From Entrophospora sp. SA101 (lineage: Eukaryota > Glomeromycota > Glomeromycetes > Entrophosporales > Entrophosporaceae), in NCBI GenBank assembly GCA_958430865.1, contig CAUDNR010000008.1, forward strand, positions 1 to 22,173: a stretch of 22,173 bases of DNA, written 5' to 3'. Below are positions 9,808-18,160 of this stretch, piece by piece. Numbering within the stretch: position 1 is the first letter of the stretch; each line of letters opens with the position of its first letter. Both the position numbers and the translations under genes were made by a program. The notes below the pieces were generated by a model that ran no database searches, was not told the DNA's origin, and was given only the letters and a program-made list of their open reading frames with translations.

Positions 9808-10299
9808 TGTCATTATTTTAATATTTCATAAAGGATCACTAATTGTATCTTTGAATTTTAGAAGGAAAGCACGAACGCTAAATAAATTGAAATTAAAAAA
9901 TATCAGATAATTTGACTACTAAATCTTTGTATTGTGCACTTTTGATGAATTGAATAATGAATAAATCAGACGTCTTTGACTTCAGATTCCTTGTATTTTG
10001 ACCATTCATTTTTTAAAATGTGGTTTTTAATTTATTACCTCTTTATCATGATGATATAATTTTCTAGATATCTTAAAACTTATGGAGATAATGTTATTTC
10101 AATTCCTTTCTATTGTAGATATTGAATAATGGGAACCATTTTGCCATTGAAGAGTCAATTTGGGAAGTTGAATGAGTGCCACCACATAAACCGCAATTCA
10201 ATTTTTTATATGACGCAGTATTACAACAACCATACAATAAAAAAATCATTGTTTTTCTCAAATTTTTTTTAAAATAATTTTTATTGTTGCTGAATATGC

Positions 10300-10580
10300 G
10301 ATATTTGCAAATAAAATGAAACGTAATAATATCAAAAGTTTTGCTCGGGTCATTATAACATGGCACCACTTCTTTAAATGGGTTTAATGGTTTTGTTTTT
10401 TTGTTTTTGATATATTTGGTTTCGTATAAGTACAAAAATTTTAAGAAATATGTTTATAAAACTTTTTAAATATATTCCAAAATCGAGTTAAAAGGTAAGT
10501 TAAACTGTTTTTATGAGTGTAGATAAACTACAAAAAAAAAAAAACTGATACTGAAAATGCCCTCAAAGCATGCTTAAAAT
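10300..10580. repeat. Dispersed repeat, direct copy at 16600-16870
   Basis: Shared blocks in the same order: AAACGTA...TATCAAAAGTTTNGCTCGGG, TTTATAAAANTTTTTNAATATATTCC, and GTAGATA...CCACAAAAA...TGATANTGAAAATNCCCT. Identity is about 75% by eye with indels. No conserved ORF between copies; the minus-strand frame at 10094-10435 lacks an ATG start and is not preserved in the other copy. Confidence 0.55.
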
Positions 10581-10985
10581 GTACATTAATTCTCTAAAAT
10601 ATACATACTTGAAACATATTTGGGAAAAAAAATCGAGTAACCCTTTAAGTTTATTTATATTAACAAAGTACTTTAAACAATTGTTTGATTTATCGAGTTT
10701 ACCTGTGCAACAAAAGAAAATGGAAAATACAGTCGGAACTTGTTAAGATGATAAAACGAATATATATACACACATGATAAACCGATAAAAAAAAATTTTT
10801 TTTTGTGAAAACATTGACTTCGGTTTAACGAGTTCTGACTGTATATTGTTAAGGAAGCTGTGTAAGTATGATTTCATAACTTAAAATATCCTCGTTTTTT
10901 TCGCCAGTATGTTTCAAGTATGTTTTAAGTATATTTTAAACGTATAGAGTATATTTTGAGTGCATTTTAAGTATCTAAAGCCATT
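10555..10985. mobile_element. Decayed fold-back element with a nested MITE
   Basis: About 10560-10625 (CTTAAAATGTAC, AAAATATACATACTTGAAACATA) is an imperfect reverse complement of about 10905-10980 (GTATGTTTCAAGTATGTTTTAAG, GTGCATTTTAAG). The interior contains the TA-flanked element at 10730-10841. Ends are not sharp. The nearest gene start, at 11108, is about 120 bp away, so this element forms part of its upstream region. Confidence 0.45.
10730..10841. mobile_element. Tc1/mariner (pogo-like) MITE with TA duplication
   Basis: The ends CAGTCGGAACTTGTTAA (10730) and, on the opposite strand, CAGTCAGAACTCGTTAA (10841) match at 15 of 17 positions. They are flanked on both sides by TA (10728-10729 and 10842-10843). 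A TA target duplication plus CAGT ends is typical of pogo/Tigger-type Tc1/mariner elements. The element is 112 bp with no coding capacity. Confidence 0.75.
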
Positions 10986-11084
10986 GTATACGTAAATGAT
11001 TAATGGCTTAATTTAATTTTATCAGTAGAATATTTTTGCAAATTTATATTATAATCATGTGATAATAATATATTTGTTATGTAG
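10862..11084 (+). other. Possible 5' leader intron of the 699-codon gene
   Basis: A consensus donor GTAAGTATG begins at 10862 and an acceptor GTTATGTAG ends at 11084, 23 bases before the ATG. The same TAG-GRTCTGC acceptor context is kept before the truncated paralog (1015-1022), which supports a conserved leader splice site. Transcript data would be decisive. The donor itself lies inside a transposon-derived region, which weakens the case. Confidence 0.3.
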
Positions 11085-11107
11085 GATCTGCATAATAACT
11101 TTTACAT

Positions 11108-13207
11108 ATGGATCATATGGATTTAAAAATTAAAGAGAAAATTTTTATATACACTAAAAGTCCTTTATCACTAATTTTGACCAATAAAGAGTGGTATAAA
11201 GTATCAAAAAGCCTTGACATAAGAGCAAAGTGGATCATCGAACACCACTGCAAAGCACATGTGTTTTTTTATGCAATTAATTATGGTCATACTTTTATCT
11301 CACCAGATTTAGTTGATATTCTTATTAAAAAAAAAGTGATTTTATCTAGATATCTTGTACAAAGGTTATTATTACAATTTGGAAAATCAGATAATAATCT
11401 AACTGAACTAGAAATCAATAATAATAATAATGGCACAGATCAAGAAATATCCATAGCTTCTCGAAAATATTATAGAAATCCTTGGGCTTCAAACATTCCA
11501 GTAGCAGTATTTATAGACTTGTTAAAAGCAGCTAATGATCAGTATGGTACAGATCTTCCTTTGAAAGGAAATGATATTGAAGCTTTTCATTTTTTAACTG
11601 GTGGACCATTACCTATTGATTTGGCTCCAAAAAAATTAAAAGAAAATCTTGAAAAAATAAAGGATCTTATATTAAATAAAAATTTTGTGCCATTCCCACC
11701 AAGACCAACAATTCCATTTGAAGACTCTATTGATTATCAAATCAAAATGCAAATACTTAACCATGAAGAATATCCAGCCAAGGATGGATTTGAAAACAAT
11801 AAGCAACTGAATATAATTGCCAGAGCAATATTAATTTATCCTGAAATTGTAGAACTTTGGAAAAAAATTGGCTACTATGATGTATGTAAAGATGTCAATA
11901 ATTTAGTATTACAAGGATCATTGTTGATTCTATTCTATCCAAATCATAAAAATGATGAAGTTTGTATTTATCCAACTACAAATGATTTTGTTGAACGGCT
12001 TCAACAATTAATCAAAGTTGGATTCAAGCTGACAAAATCTGTCATGGCTGATATTTTAATTTTATATGAACAACACCTTAATGAAATTGGAGGGACATTC
12101 TTAGAAGCCTTTCAGGTTGTTAGGAGTCTGACAAAACTTGAAATTGTTGAATGTTGTGTTGTAGAAACTATCAAAATCAACAGGAATTTGAAAAGACATC
12201 AAGTTTTAAATTTTCTAAAGATACAAATCGAAGAAAACCAACTAGAACTCATCTTTCTTAAGGCCCTAGTTTATTATTATTTTGATGATGAAACCAGAAA
12301 AAAATTAATTAATTTTCAAATTTTTAAACAAAATAACTCTTCTACTCACAACACTGACAATGATATAAACAATGTCAACACTATAGATAATATCAGTAAC
12401 AAATCAATTAAGTATCATAATTATGGTTATAATTATTATCCACAGAATATTGAGAATTTGGGAAAAATTAATTATTATTGGACAAAATATTATGTTGAAA
12501 AATTAATATGTGATGATAATTATAAATTTATAAATTCAAATATTGAAGCACCAATTAATAATATAAGATCATTAAGATTAAGCAGCAACTTGTACAAATG
12601 GGCGTTGAAAAATTTCAATCCAGATTCATTAATAACAAGATTGTGTTTTAATGATATAATTATATCCAAAGTTTGGATTGATAGAGAACTGCAACTTCAC
12701 CCAGAAAGAGCAATACCAGCAAGAATAACTCATCATGCATTTGAATCAATCATATCCATTTATAATGAATTTTGTCAAAATAATATTCCATTTGAATTGA
12801 CACATTTGAATTTATTAAAAAAGTCAAATAATATTACAACTTTGAAGCCATTCTTTGAAGGCTTTTTGCCACAAATTTTTAATCTTGAACCAAGTTTTAC
12901 ATATAATAACAACATCAGTACTCAAGAACATGTATTGAAAAAACAACTACAATTGCAAAACCAACCTCTTCTTCAACTACTTGATAATGAAAAAAAAGGA
13001 AAGAAAATTGAAGTTGAGGAAAGAACAAGATTATGGTTTGAAGAATTGGATCAATTAGCCACACAATTCAATATAATCACACATAACAATGATCAGTTCA
13101 CTTTGAATTTTATATCATGTATGAAGAATTTTTGGAATAGAATTGTGGATGAAACTGATTTCATTAACAAATTTAAAAAAAGACAATATGAGGAGGAGTC
13201 AGATTAG
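11108..13207 (+). CDS. Conserved hypothetical protein, Glomeromycotina-specific family
   Basis: An uninterrupted 699-codon ORF, the best-supported gene in the window. I recognise it from memory as a large paralogous family of arbuscular mycorrhizal fungi with no assigned function. Visible hallmarks: PLSLILTNKEW near residue 18, IIEHHCKAHVFFYA near 43, ILSRYLVQRLLLQFGK near 77, LKGNDIEAFHFLTGGPLPI near 151, FVPFPPRPTIPF near 193, and LNIIARAILIYPEIVELWK near 233. An Asn/Thr-rich low-complexity insert spans about 401-430, a Tyr/Asn-rich patch follows, and the tail is basic then acidic. No signal peptide or membrane segment is evident, so a soluble intracellular protein is inferred. ATG 11108 is the first in-frame start; ATG 11117 is an alternative. 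AATAAA follows at 13394. A truncated paralog lies at 1034. Confidence 0.9.
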   Translation: MDHMDLKIKEKIFIYTKSPLSLILTNKEWYKVSKSLDIRAKWIIEHHCKAHVFFYAINYGHTFISPDLVDILIKKKVILSRYLVQRLLLQFGKSDNNLTELEINNNNNGTDQEISIASRKYYRNPWASNIPVAVFIDLLKAANDQYGTDLPLKGNDIEAFHFLTGGPLPIDLAPKKLKENLEKIKDLILNKNFVPFPPRPTIPFEDSIDYQIKMQILNHEEYPAKDGFENNKQLNIIARAILIYPEIVELWKKIGYYDVCKDVNNLVLQGSLLILFYPNHKNDEVCIYPTTNDFVERLQQLIKVGFKLTKSVMADILILYEQHLNEIGGTFLEAFQVVRSLTKLEIVECCVVETIKINRNLKRHQVLNFLKIQIEENQLELIFLKALVYYYFDDETRKKLINFQIFKQNNSSTHNTDNDINNVNTIDNISNKSIKYHNYGYNYYPQNIENLGKINYYWTKYYVEKLICDDNYKFINSNIEAPINNIRSLRLSSNLYKWALKNFNPDSLITRLCFNDIIISKVWIDRELQLHPERAIPARITHHAFESIISIYNEFCQNNIPFELTHLNLLKKSNNITTLKPFFEGFLPQIFNLEPSFTYNNNISTQEHVLKKQLQLQNQPLLQLLDNEKKGKKIEVEERTRLWFEELDQLATQFNIITHNNDQFTLNFISCMKNFWNRIVDETDFINKFKKRQYEEESD

Positions 13208-13393
13208 CAACTTGGGGCAGGAATTAGAAATGGATAAAGCAATTATATATATCTTATCATTTATTCTTATTCTTATCATTTATCCTTGCTACTATCTTAT
13301 ATTTTATATTTATTTTATTATTAAAAAAAATTTTAACTTAAAATTACAACATTGTTTATTGTAATTTATCAAATATGTAAAAACTTTTTTTTA

Positions 13394-13403
13394 AATAAAT
13401 AAA
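13394..13403 (+). promoter_or_regulatory. Candidate polyadenylation signal
   Basis: Overlapping AATAAA words lie about 190 bp after the stop of the 699-codon gene. Such words are common in AT-rich DNA, so this is only positional support. Confidence 0.35.
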
Positions 13404-13409
13404 TATTAT

Positions 13410-15202
13410 CTTATTACATTATCTGAAAAAAGTACACAAACAAATCAATTGATTCATTGCATTAGGATGAAAAGTTGTATTGTAGGAACAGTTTTAAGAG
13501 AAGAAAATCTCAAAGAGTTAATATTTCTGCATAGTTGGTAGTAATTGGATGATTGGATTTTCATCCAAAGTAATTGATAATTGTGTTACAAATATCAAGA
13601 CCTGACTTATAAAATTTATAAATATGTTGTTAATCAGCTTGTTAATTTTAAGTAACAAAGAATCTTAAATAATATAGATGTAACTTACTGCAAGCTCTCA
13701 CATTGATTTAAAGTGAATTTTTTATAAATTGAAATTTGAATAAACATTATTTCGGAGTGATCTAAAGACCAAGGAGATCAACTATGTTCTATTTATTAAT
13801 AATGATGTTAAGATGGTTTCTGAATCGATATAACCTCCAGATTAACATGTGATCTTTTTTATTAATTCATCATATGTGTCCTTAAAACATGAATGCCTGT
13901 TGGAAGTCCCACATATCCTTTTTTTATTTATTCTGTTGTTATCTCTTATGATTAAATCTACATCACCATATACAATGAACTTTTTTGTTTTGCACTTTCA
14001 AACTCATTGATGTAATATCAACACTTAAAAAAATTACAAGAACATCTTTTGAATTTTGCTTTTGATAATCTGATTAATACTTATAGATATCTTTCTCTAA
14101 TATTTTAAATTTGATTTGTAATAATATTCTATAGTGATTCAGTTATGTAATGGCCTTCAAAAATTTTGGTGATTGCTTTTCAGAAATAAAAATACCTTAA
14201 TAAACTAATGTTAAACAATTAATTGCTAACCACATACAATTTTTTTATTTTCTATAAAAACAATACTCTATATAATCTTTTACCAAGTAATCCTGGAAAG
14301 GAAAGAATTCATCATATTTAAATGTGATGATGAGCCTTGTATAAATCAACTAACATTGCAAGATATCAATATTTACTTTAAAAATTGAATGTTGGATTAT
14401 GAACAGTGCTGATATCATTCCATCCATCAGATGATAATGTTTTTTAAATGGTCCATTTTCCAACATTCAATAATACTTGAAACTTCTGGCCTATAAAAAA
14501 TAAATAAATAATAAATATATAGTATTGTATTAAACAATAAATAAAAACAGCCCATAAATTAAAAATTTCCAGTCTTAATAAATTTATATATTTTTTAAAA
14601 AAGAAAAAAAGGAAATCTGTTGCCTTTAAATTTTCATATAAACTAGTTGTTTGATTTATTATATGTATACTTTATTATTTATTAAAACTAATAAAATACA
14701 AACCCAGACACCAAGTATTTTTCATTCTAGAAAATATTAATAAATAAATGTTAAATTATTTGCATTTGAAATATAAAATAACAATGTTAATAAAGGATTA
14801 CTTGATATTAATTAAATAATTATATAAAATTTCGGAAACAATATTATTATTGAATAAATACTATGTTTTTGTTGTTTAGAAAACATAAAAATATGTCAAT
14901 TTGTTTTTCAAATCCAGTTATAACACTTAATTTACCGTAAAGTCTGGAAAGATAGCATCCCCTTTTTACATATGTGTAACATTTTTTATATACTGACGCT
15001 CAATTGTTTTAAAGGAGGGTGCTATCTTTCCAGACTTTACGGTAAATATGATTGATCAACGTTCACATTTTGGTATACGCAAAAACATCATTAATTCATT
15101 TACCATGATTAGAATTGTCAAACTCCAAAGATTATGAATATATTTTTTAATAAATTATTATAATGTAAGTTCTGTTATCAATTGCAAATTTGTAAGTTGT
15201 GG
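13410..15202 (-). other. Intergenic DNA with minus-strand coding-like scraps
   Basis: No intact gene. On the minus strand, short protein-like pieces appear: LSSDGWNDISTVHNPTFNF ending in TAA at 14378; an RHSCFKDTYDELIKKITC piece and SGGYIDSETILTSLL around 13800-13900; and NHPITTNYAEILTL around 13530. DGW followed by a polar residue is reminiscent of the first catalytic block of hAT transposases, but the frames are not continuous. A short 13-bp inverted repeat (ATTGAATGTTGGA) brackets 14385-14471. Confidence 0.3.
14930..15047. mobile_element. 118-bp fold-back MITE
   Basis: Perfect 28-bp arms at 14930-14957 and 15020-15047 begin ATTTACCGTAAAGTCTGGAA; weaker pairing continues a few bases inward. 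The loop is about 60 bp and has no ORF. The TTTACCGTAA end recalls mariner-like ends, but flanking TA copies are not clear, so superfamily is left open. The perfect arms suggest a fairly young insertion. Confidence 0.85.
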
Positions 15203-15456
15203 TTAAAATAAATCTTCCTTAATATTTTTGATCTTGAGATATTCACCTTCAAGTCCTGACAATTCAATATGTAGAATATTGATCCATTGGTGATTGAAAC
15301 CTTCAACTATTGTTATGTTTATGATTTCTCTAAAATTTTTTGAATTTTAATAGTTAATCAATATTAAATTTATATGATAAAATAATTGCCACTAGAATTA
15401 TCAAGCTCTGAAGAACCACCTAATTTATTGAGAGAAGACGGTACTCCAGTTCTCAT
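15203..15456 (-). pseudogene. Exon-like minus-strand segment, possible small gene or relic
   Basis: The minus strand from 15329 down to a TAA at 15203-15205 encodes 41 protein-like residues (starting EIINITIVEGFNHQWINILH). It is preceded by a textbook fungal intron end (GATTAACTATT then TTTTAG at 15330-15331). Upstream, ATG at 15454-15456 opens a 28-codon frame (MRTGVPSSLNKLGGSSELD). No consensus GT donor links them in phase, so it is either part of a gene with other exons or a decayed one. No family recognised. Confidence 0.3.
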
Positions 15457-15584
15457 CCACCATTATATGGTTGGTTGTAGTTCATTATCAGTGTTATTTT
15501 CTTTGTTTAGACAATTCTATATTCAATTTTCTTGGTGCTCTTTAGTAAGTCTTTAGCTTATTCTTATTTATGAAATTTATACTG

Positions 15585-16495
15585 TAGGGTAGACATCATT
15601 ATTAATCACATATTCTTGTATAAAATTAGATTACGAGGATAATTATAATAATAACTAACGATTAGAGATGTTAAACAGTCCTAAAAGACTGGTGGACTGA
15701 TGCAGTCTTTTCACAAAAAAGACCAACTGGTAGTTTTGCAGTCTTTATCATGTGAAAACGGTCCTGGAACGGTCTTTTTTCAAATAGGGATTGGAGTTTA
15801 AACCGGCCCGTCTTGGTTCATTCTTGGTCCATTTCTACAATGAAATTGTTACACTAGATTGATATGTTATCGGTCCTGAAACAGTCTTTTTTCAAATAGG
15901 GATGATGAATAAATTCTTTAATATAGTTAATTCGTGATACATGGATCACGAATTAATTATTATTAAAAAATTTTGATAATTGAATTGATAAAGACTGCAG
16001 TCTGGACTGAACCATTGGTCTTGTTCAGACTGTTTTTGAAACTGACAGTTCGGTCCGTCTTTAAATGAGACTGATATGGACCAGACTGGACCATTTAACA
16101 TCCCTACTAACGATCAGATTAATTTTTGGAAGAACGAATTTAATTTATTGTTTTCTTTGTTCAAAAAAGTTATTTTAAAGTAGATGGAATTCGAGTTTTT
16201 ATCTACCTAATGTTCCATTAAAATACTACCTCCTCAACTAAGTTTATCAACCAACAAATAACCGATACAAATTCATGTTGAAATACAATGTAGCAAAATA
16301 TTAATAAACTAATAAATTAAAATAAAATAATAAATAACAACAAATAATAAATAAATAACATCACAAATTCTCTGATAACAACAATATTAAATATAAAGAT
16401 TATAAAAACAATATTCATTCTTCCATGAAGAAATCTATTGATTGCATGTAATAATATTCTGTTTTTTCACAATCTACACTAGAAAGGGTAATTGA
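15585..16495. repeat. Dispersed repeat, copy B (MITE-interrupted copy of 1345-1780)
   Basis: Collinear with copy A on the plus strand, resuming after the MITE at CAGATTAATTTTTGGAAGAA. Differences are scattered substitutions and small indels. It is followed at about 16600 by the direct copy of the repeat at 10300. Confidence 0.7.
15663..16106. mobile_element. 444-bp hAT MITE with perfect 8-bp duplication
   Basis: Ends TAGAGATGTTAAACAGTCC and, on the opposite strand, TAGGGATGTTAAATGGTCC match at 16 of 19 positions and fit the hAT YARNG rule. CTAACGAT flanks both sides (15655-15662, 16107-16114). Copy A of the host repeat has a single CTAACGAT at 1419-1426, a direct empty-site control. Subterminal CAGTC/GGTCC words recur in both orientations, as expected for hAT transposase binding regions. 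A 32-bp internal duplication is at 15760-15791 and 15872-15903. No ORF, so it is non-autonomous. Confidence 0.92.
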
Positions 16496-16599
16496 ATAAC
16501 ACTGTTTAAAATTCTCCTCCCGTGATATAGTTAGATTAATAAATCATTGTTTTTTTTTCAAAAAAAATTTTTTTTTTGAAGTTATTAGAGCATTAAGTG

Positions 16600-16870
16600 A
16601 TATTTGGCACGAAACGTATCAAGTATTAAAAGTTTAGCTCGGGCCTTCAAGATGTTCTCGATTTGTCAGCAGATTTTAACAGTGATTAGTAACTTCTTTA
16701 TGTTAACATATTATAAAATTTAGTAGATGTATGATTTTTGTATATATATACCTCGTCTACAAAAAAAAAATGGTTTATAAAAATTTTTTGAATATATTCC
16801 AAAGTTTAATTATTTTTATACTTGTAGATAGGCCACAAAAAAATTGATAATGAAAATTCCCTTAAAACCT
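16600..16870. repeat. Direct copy of the repeat at 10300-10580
   Basis: See the partner entry for shared blocks. Here it lies between repeat copy B and the helix-turn-helix-like pseudogene. No conserved ORF. Confidence 0.55.
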
Positions 16871-16894
16871 ACCAAAATCAACTCCATACAATAA

Positions 16895-17278
16895 AATCAA
16901 AAAATTGATCAAATAATCGATAAAATAGAACCAAGAAGGAAACAATTTAAAAATAAAACAAACCAACTTATTAGTGATAAAATAATATTCACAAGAAATA
17001 GAAAATCTATGGCAAAAATACTGGGTTGAATCCCGATTTTTCATTTAATGAAATGGTCATTGAAATTCACCAATTACTAGGAGACGGAAATGGAGTTACT
17101 GCCTCCACAATAAAAACTTCTATGTAAAACGATAGAAGCCATTCAGGAATGGGTCAACAAAGAAAAGAAGAATGAAGAGGAGAATGAAGTTGACGAAGAT
17201 AATGAAAACGAAGAAAATACAAATATTAATAATAACATTATTTGTAATAATAAAAATAGTAATAATAGTGAAAGTTAG
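16895..17278 (+). pseudogene. Frameshifted helix-turn-helix-like protein remnant
   Basis: Four coding-like pieces follow each other on the plus strand in alternating frames. They are DKIEPRRKQFKNKTNQLI (16895-17029), QEIENLWQKYWVESRFFI (16992-17048), EMVIEIHQLLGDGNGVTAST (17044-17127), and TIEAIQEWVNKEKK with a Glu/Asn-rich tail (17123-17278, ending TAG). The piece VTASTIK...TIEAIQEWV has the spacing of a small DNA-binding helix-turn-helix of the type seen in fungal regulators or kinases; this is inference from pattern only. Three frame changes show it is broken. Long minus-strand frames over 16862-17044 and 17120-17365 are its antisense shadows. Confidence 0.5.
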
Positions 17279-17564
17279 ATTTTTGTCAGAATGCCCAAAG
17301 AATAGGTAATACTTACAAATGGCTTTGGATCCGAGTATTTTCCTCCCATGCAAGTGTTCCGACAATTCTTTAACTTATATTATGTATTTTTCTATTATTA
17401 GTTGAATTAAAATAAAAATAATTTTCTTTTGTTGTTTAATTCACTTGTCCGTAAAAAAAATTTTTTTTAATTGCAAGCCATGTGCCCACTAATTTATAGA
17501 AACAATTAATTGATCTAATAAATAAAAAAAAATTCATTTTAAAATCTTTTTTTATTTTTAAAAA
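17279..17564. other. Spacer before the coiled-coil exon
   Basis: AT-rich, with no gene. It contains oligo-A/T tracts at 17452-17470 and 17525-17562 just before the downstream ATG, typical of the promoter and leader in this genome. No TATA-type element can be singled out. Confidence 0.35.
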
Positions 17565-17864
17565 ATGGCAACTTACGAAGGAATTGAACAAGAATTAAAA
17601 GATGCTAAGGAGAGGTTCACGAAGGCAGTGGAAGAGTTACATCAGTTCAAGGAAGGGGAGAATGACGGGAAGTGGTTAGAAGACTTGAGGGGAAAGGCGA
17701 GAAGTGGAGAACTAAATGAAGAGGGGATGCAGGAGAAGAGGAGACTGGAGGAAGAAGAGAAGAGGTTGAAGAAGAAGGTGAACGATTGGGATGAGCGTGT
17801 AGGGAGGTTTCAGGATGCATTACTAGAATTTAACAAGGGAGAAGGTAATGAACAAATTGTGTAA
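17565..17864 (+). CDS. Coiled-coil protein; probable first exon of the Crinkler-like gene
   Basis: ATG 17565 in a good context (AAAAATGGC) opens 99 codons of markly Lys/Glu-rich, heptad-like sequence (ELKDAKERF, EEEEKRLKKKVNDW). Its G+C is higher than its surroundings. It would form a long soluble coiled coil with no membrane segment. As a stand-alone protein it ends with TAA at 17862. A GT at 17845 in phase 1 can instead splice to acceptor 18158-18160 with the P-loop frame kept open, directly or through a 9-nt exon at 18034-18042. From memory, similar coiled coils head Crinkler-type proteins in these fungi. No defect is seen in this exon itself, in contrast to the next one. Confidence 0.6.
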   Translation: MATYEGIEQELKDAKERFTKAVEELHQFKEGENDGKWLEDLRGKARSGELNEEGMQEKRRLEEEEKRLKKKVNDWDERVGRFQDALLEFNKGEGNEQIV

Positions 17865-18160
17865 AAAAAAATATACAAAAAAATATTTTCCATTCATTCA
17901 TTTATTTATTTGTATACTGTTTGACTTTAACTAACTTGTGGTTTTTTTCCTTCAATATTTCGATTTTGATTCTTTTTGGATTAATTTTATTCTTCACCAA
18001 TTCATTTCGGAATTATTCATTGTTCATTTTTAGTCAATGAAGGTAAGCATTTATTTATGTTGCTGATTAGTTTGTTAATTAACTTATGCTCTTTGTTTGA
18101 ATATTCCAATGAATATTTTGCTTTATTTATCATCAAATTTATTGTAAGTTTTGCTATTAG

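Larger units (their letters stand above)
8440..10078. repeat. Right arm of the long diverged inverted repeat
   Basis: Reverse-complement partner of 1765-2705. It is longer than the left arm because extra DNA at about 8790-9360 and 9545-9857 has no left counterpart. The first insertion contains the fold-back remnant at 9071-9216 and a patch at 9241-9295 related to the element at 299-428. Sequences next to 10078 continue as a different repeat (10300-10580) found in direct orientation at 16600-16870. Confidence 0.65.

Noticed and set aside
10094..10435. 113-codon minus-strand ORF with a Cys-rich stretch (CC...CGLCGG)
   Set aside because: Begins at TTG, ends in repeat sequence, unrecognised, and not conserved in the direct repeat copy at 16600.
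13143..13364. 73-codon ORF overlapping the end of the 699-codon gene
   Set aside because: Out-of-frame shadow running into AT-rich 3' flank.
17120..17365. 81-codon hydrophobic minus-strand ORF
   Set aside because: Antisense of the Glu/Asn-rich plus-strand tail; the plus-strand reading is far more protein-like.
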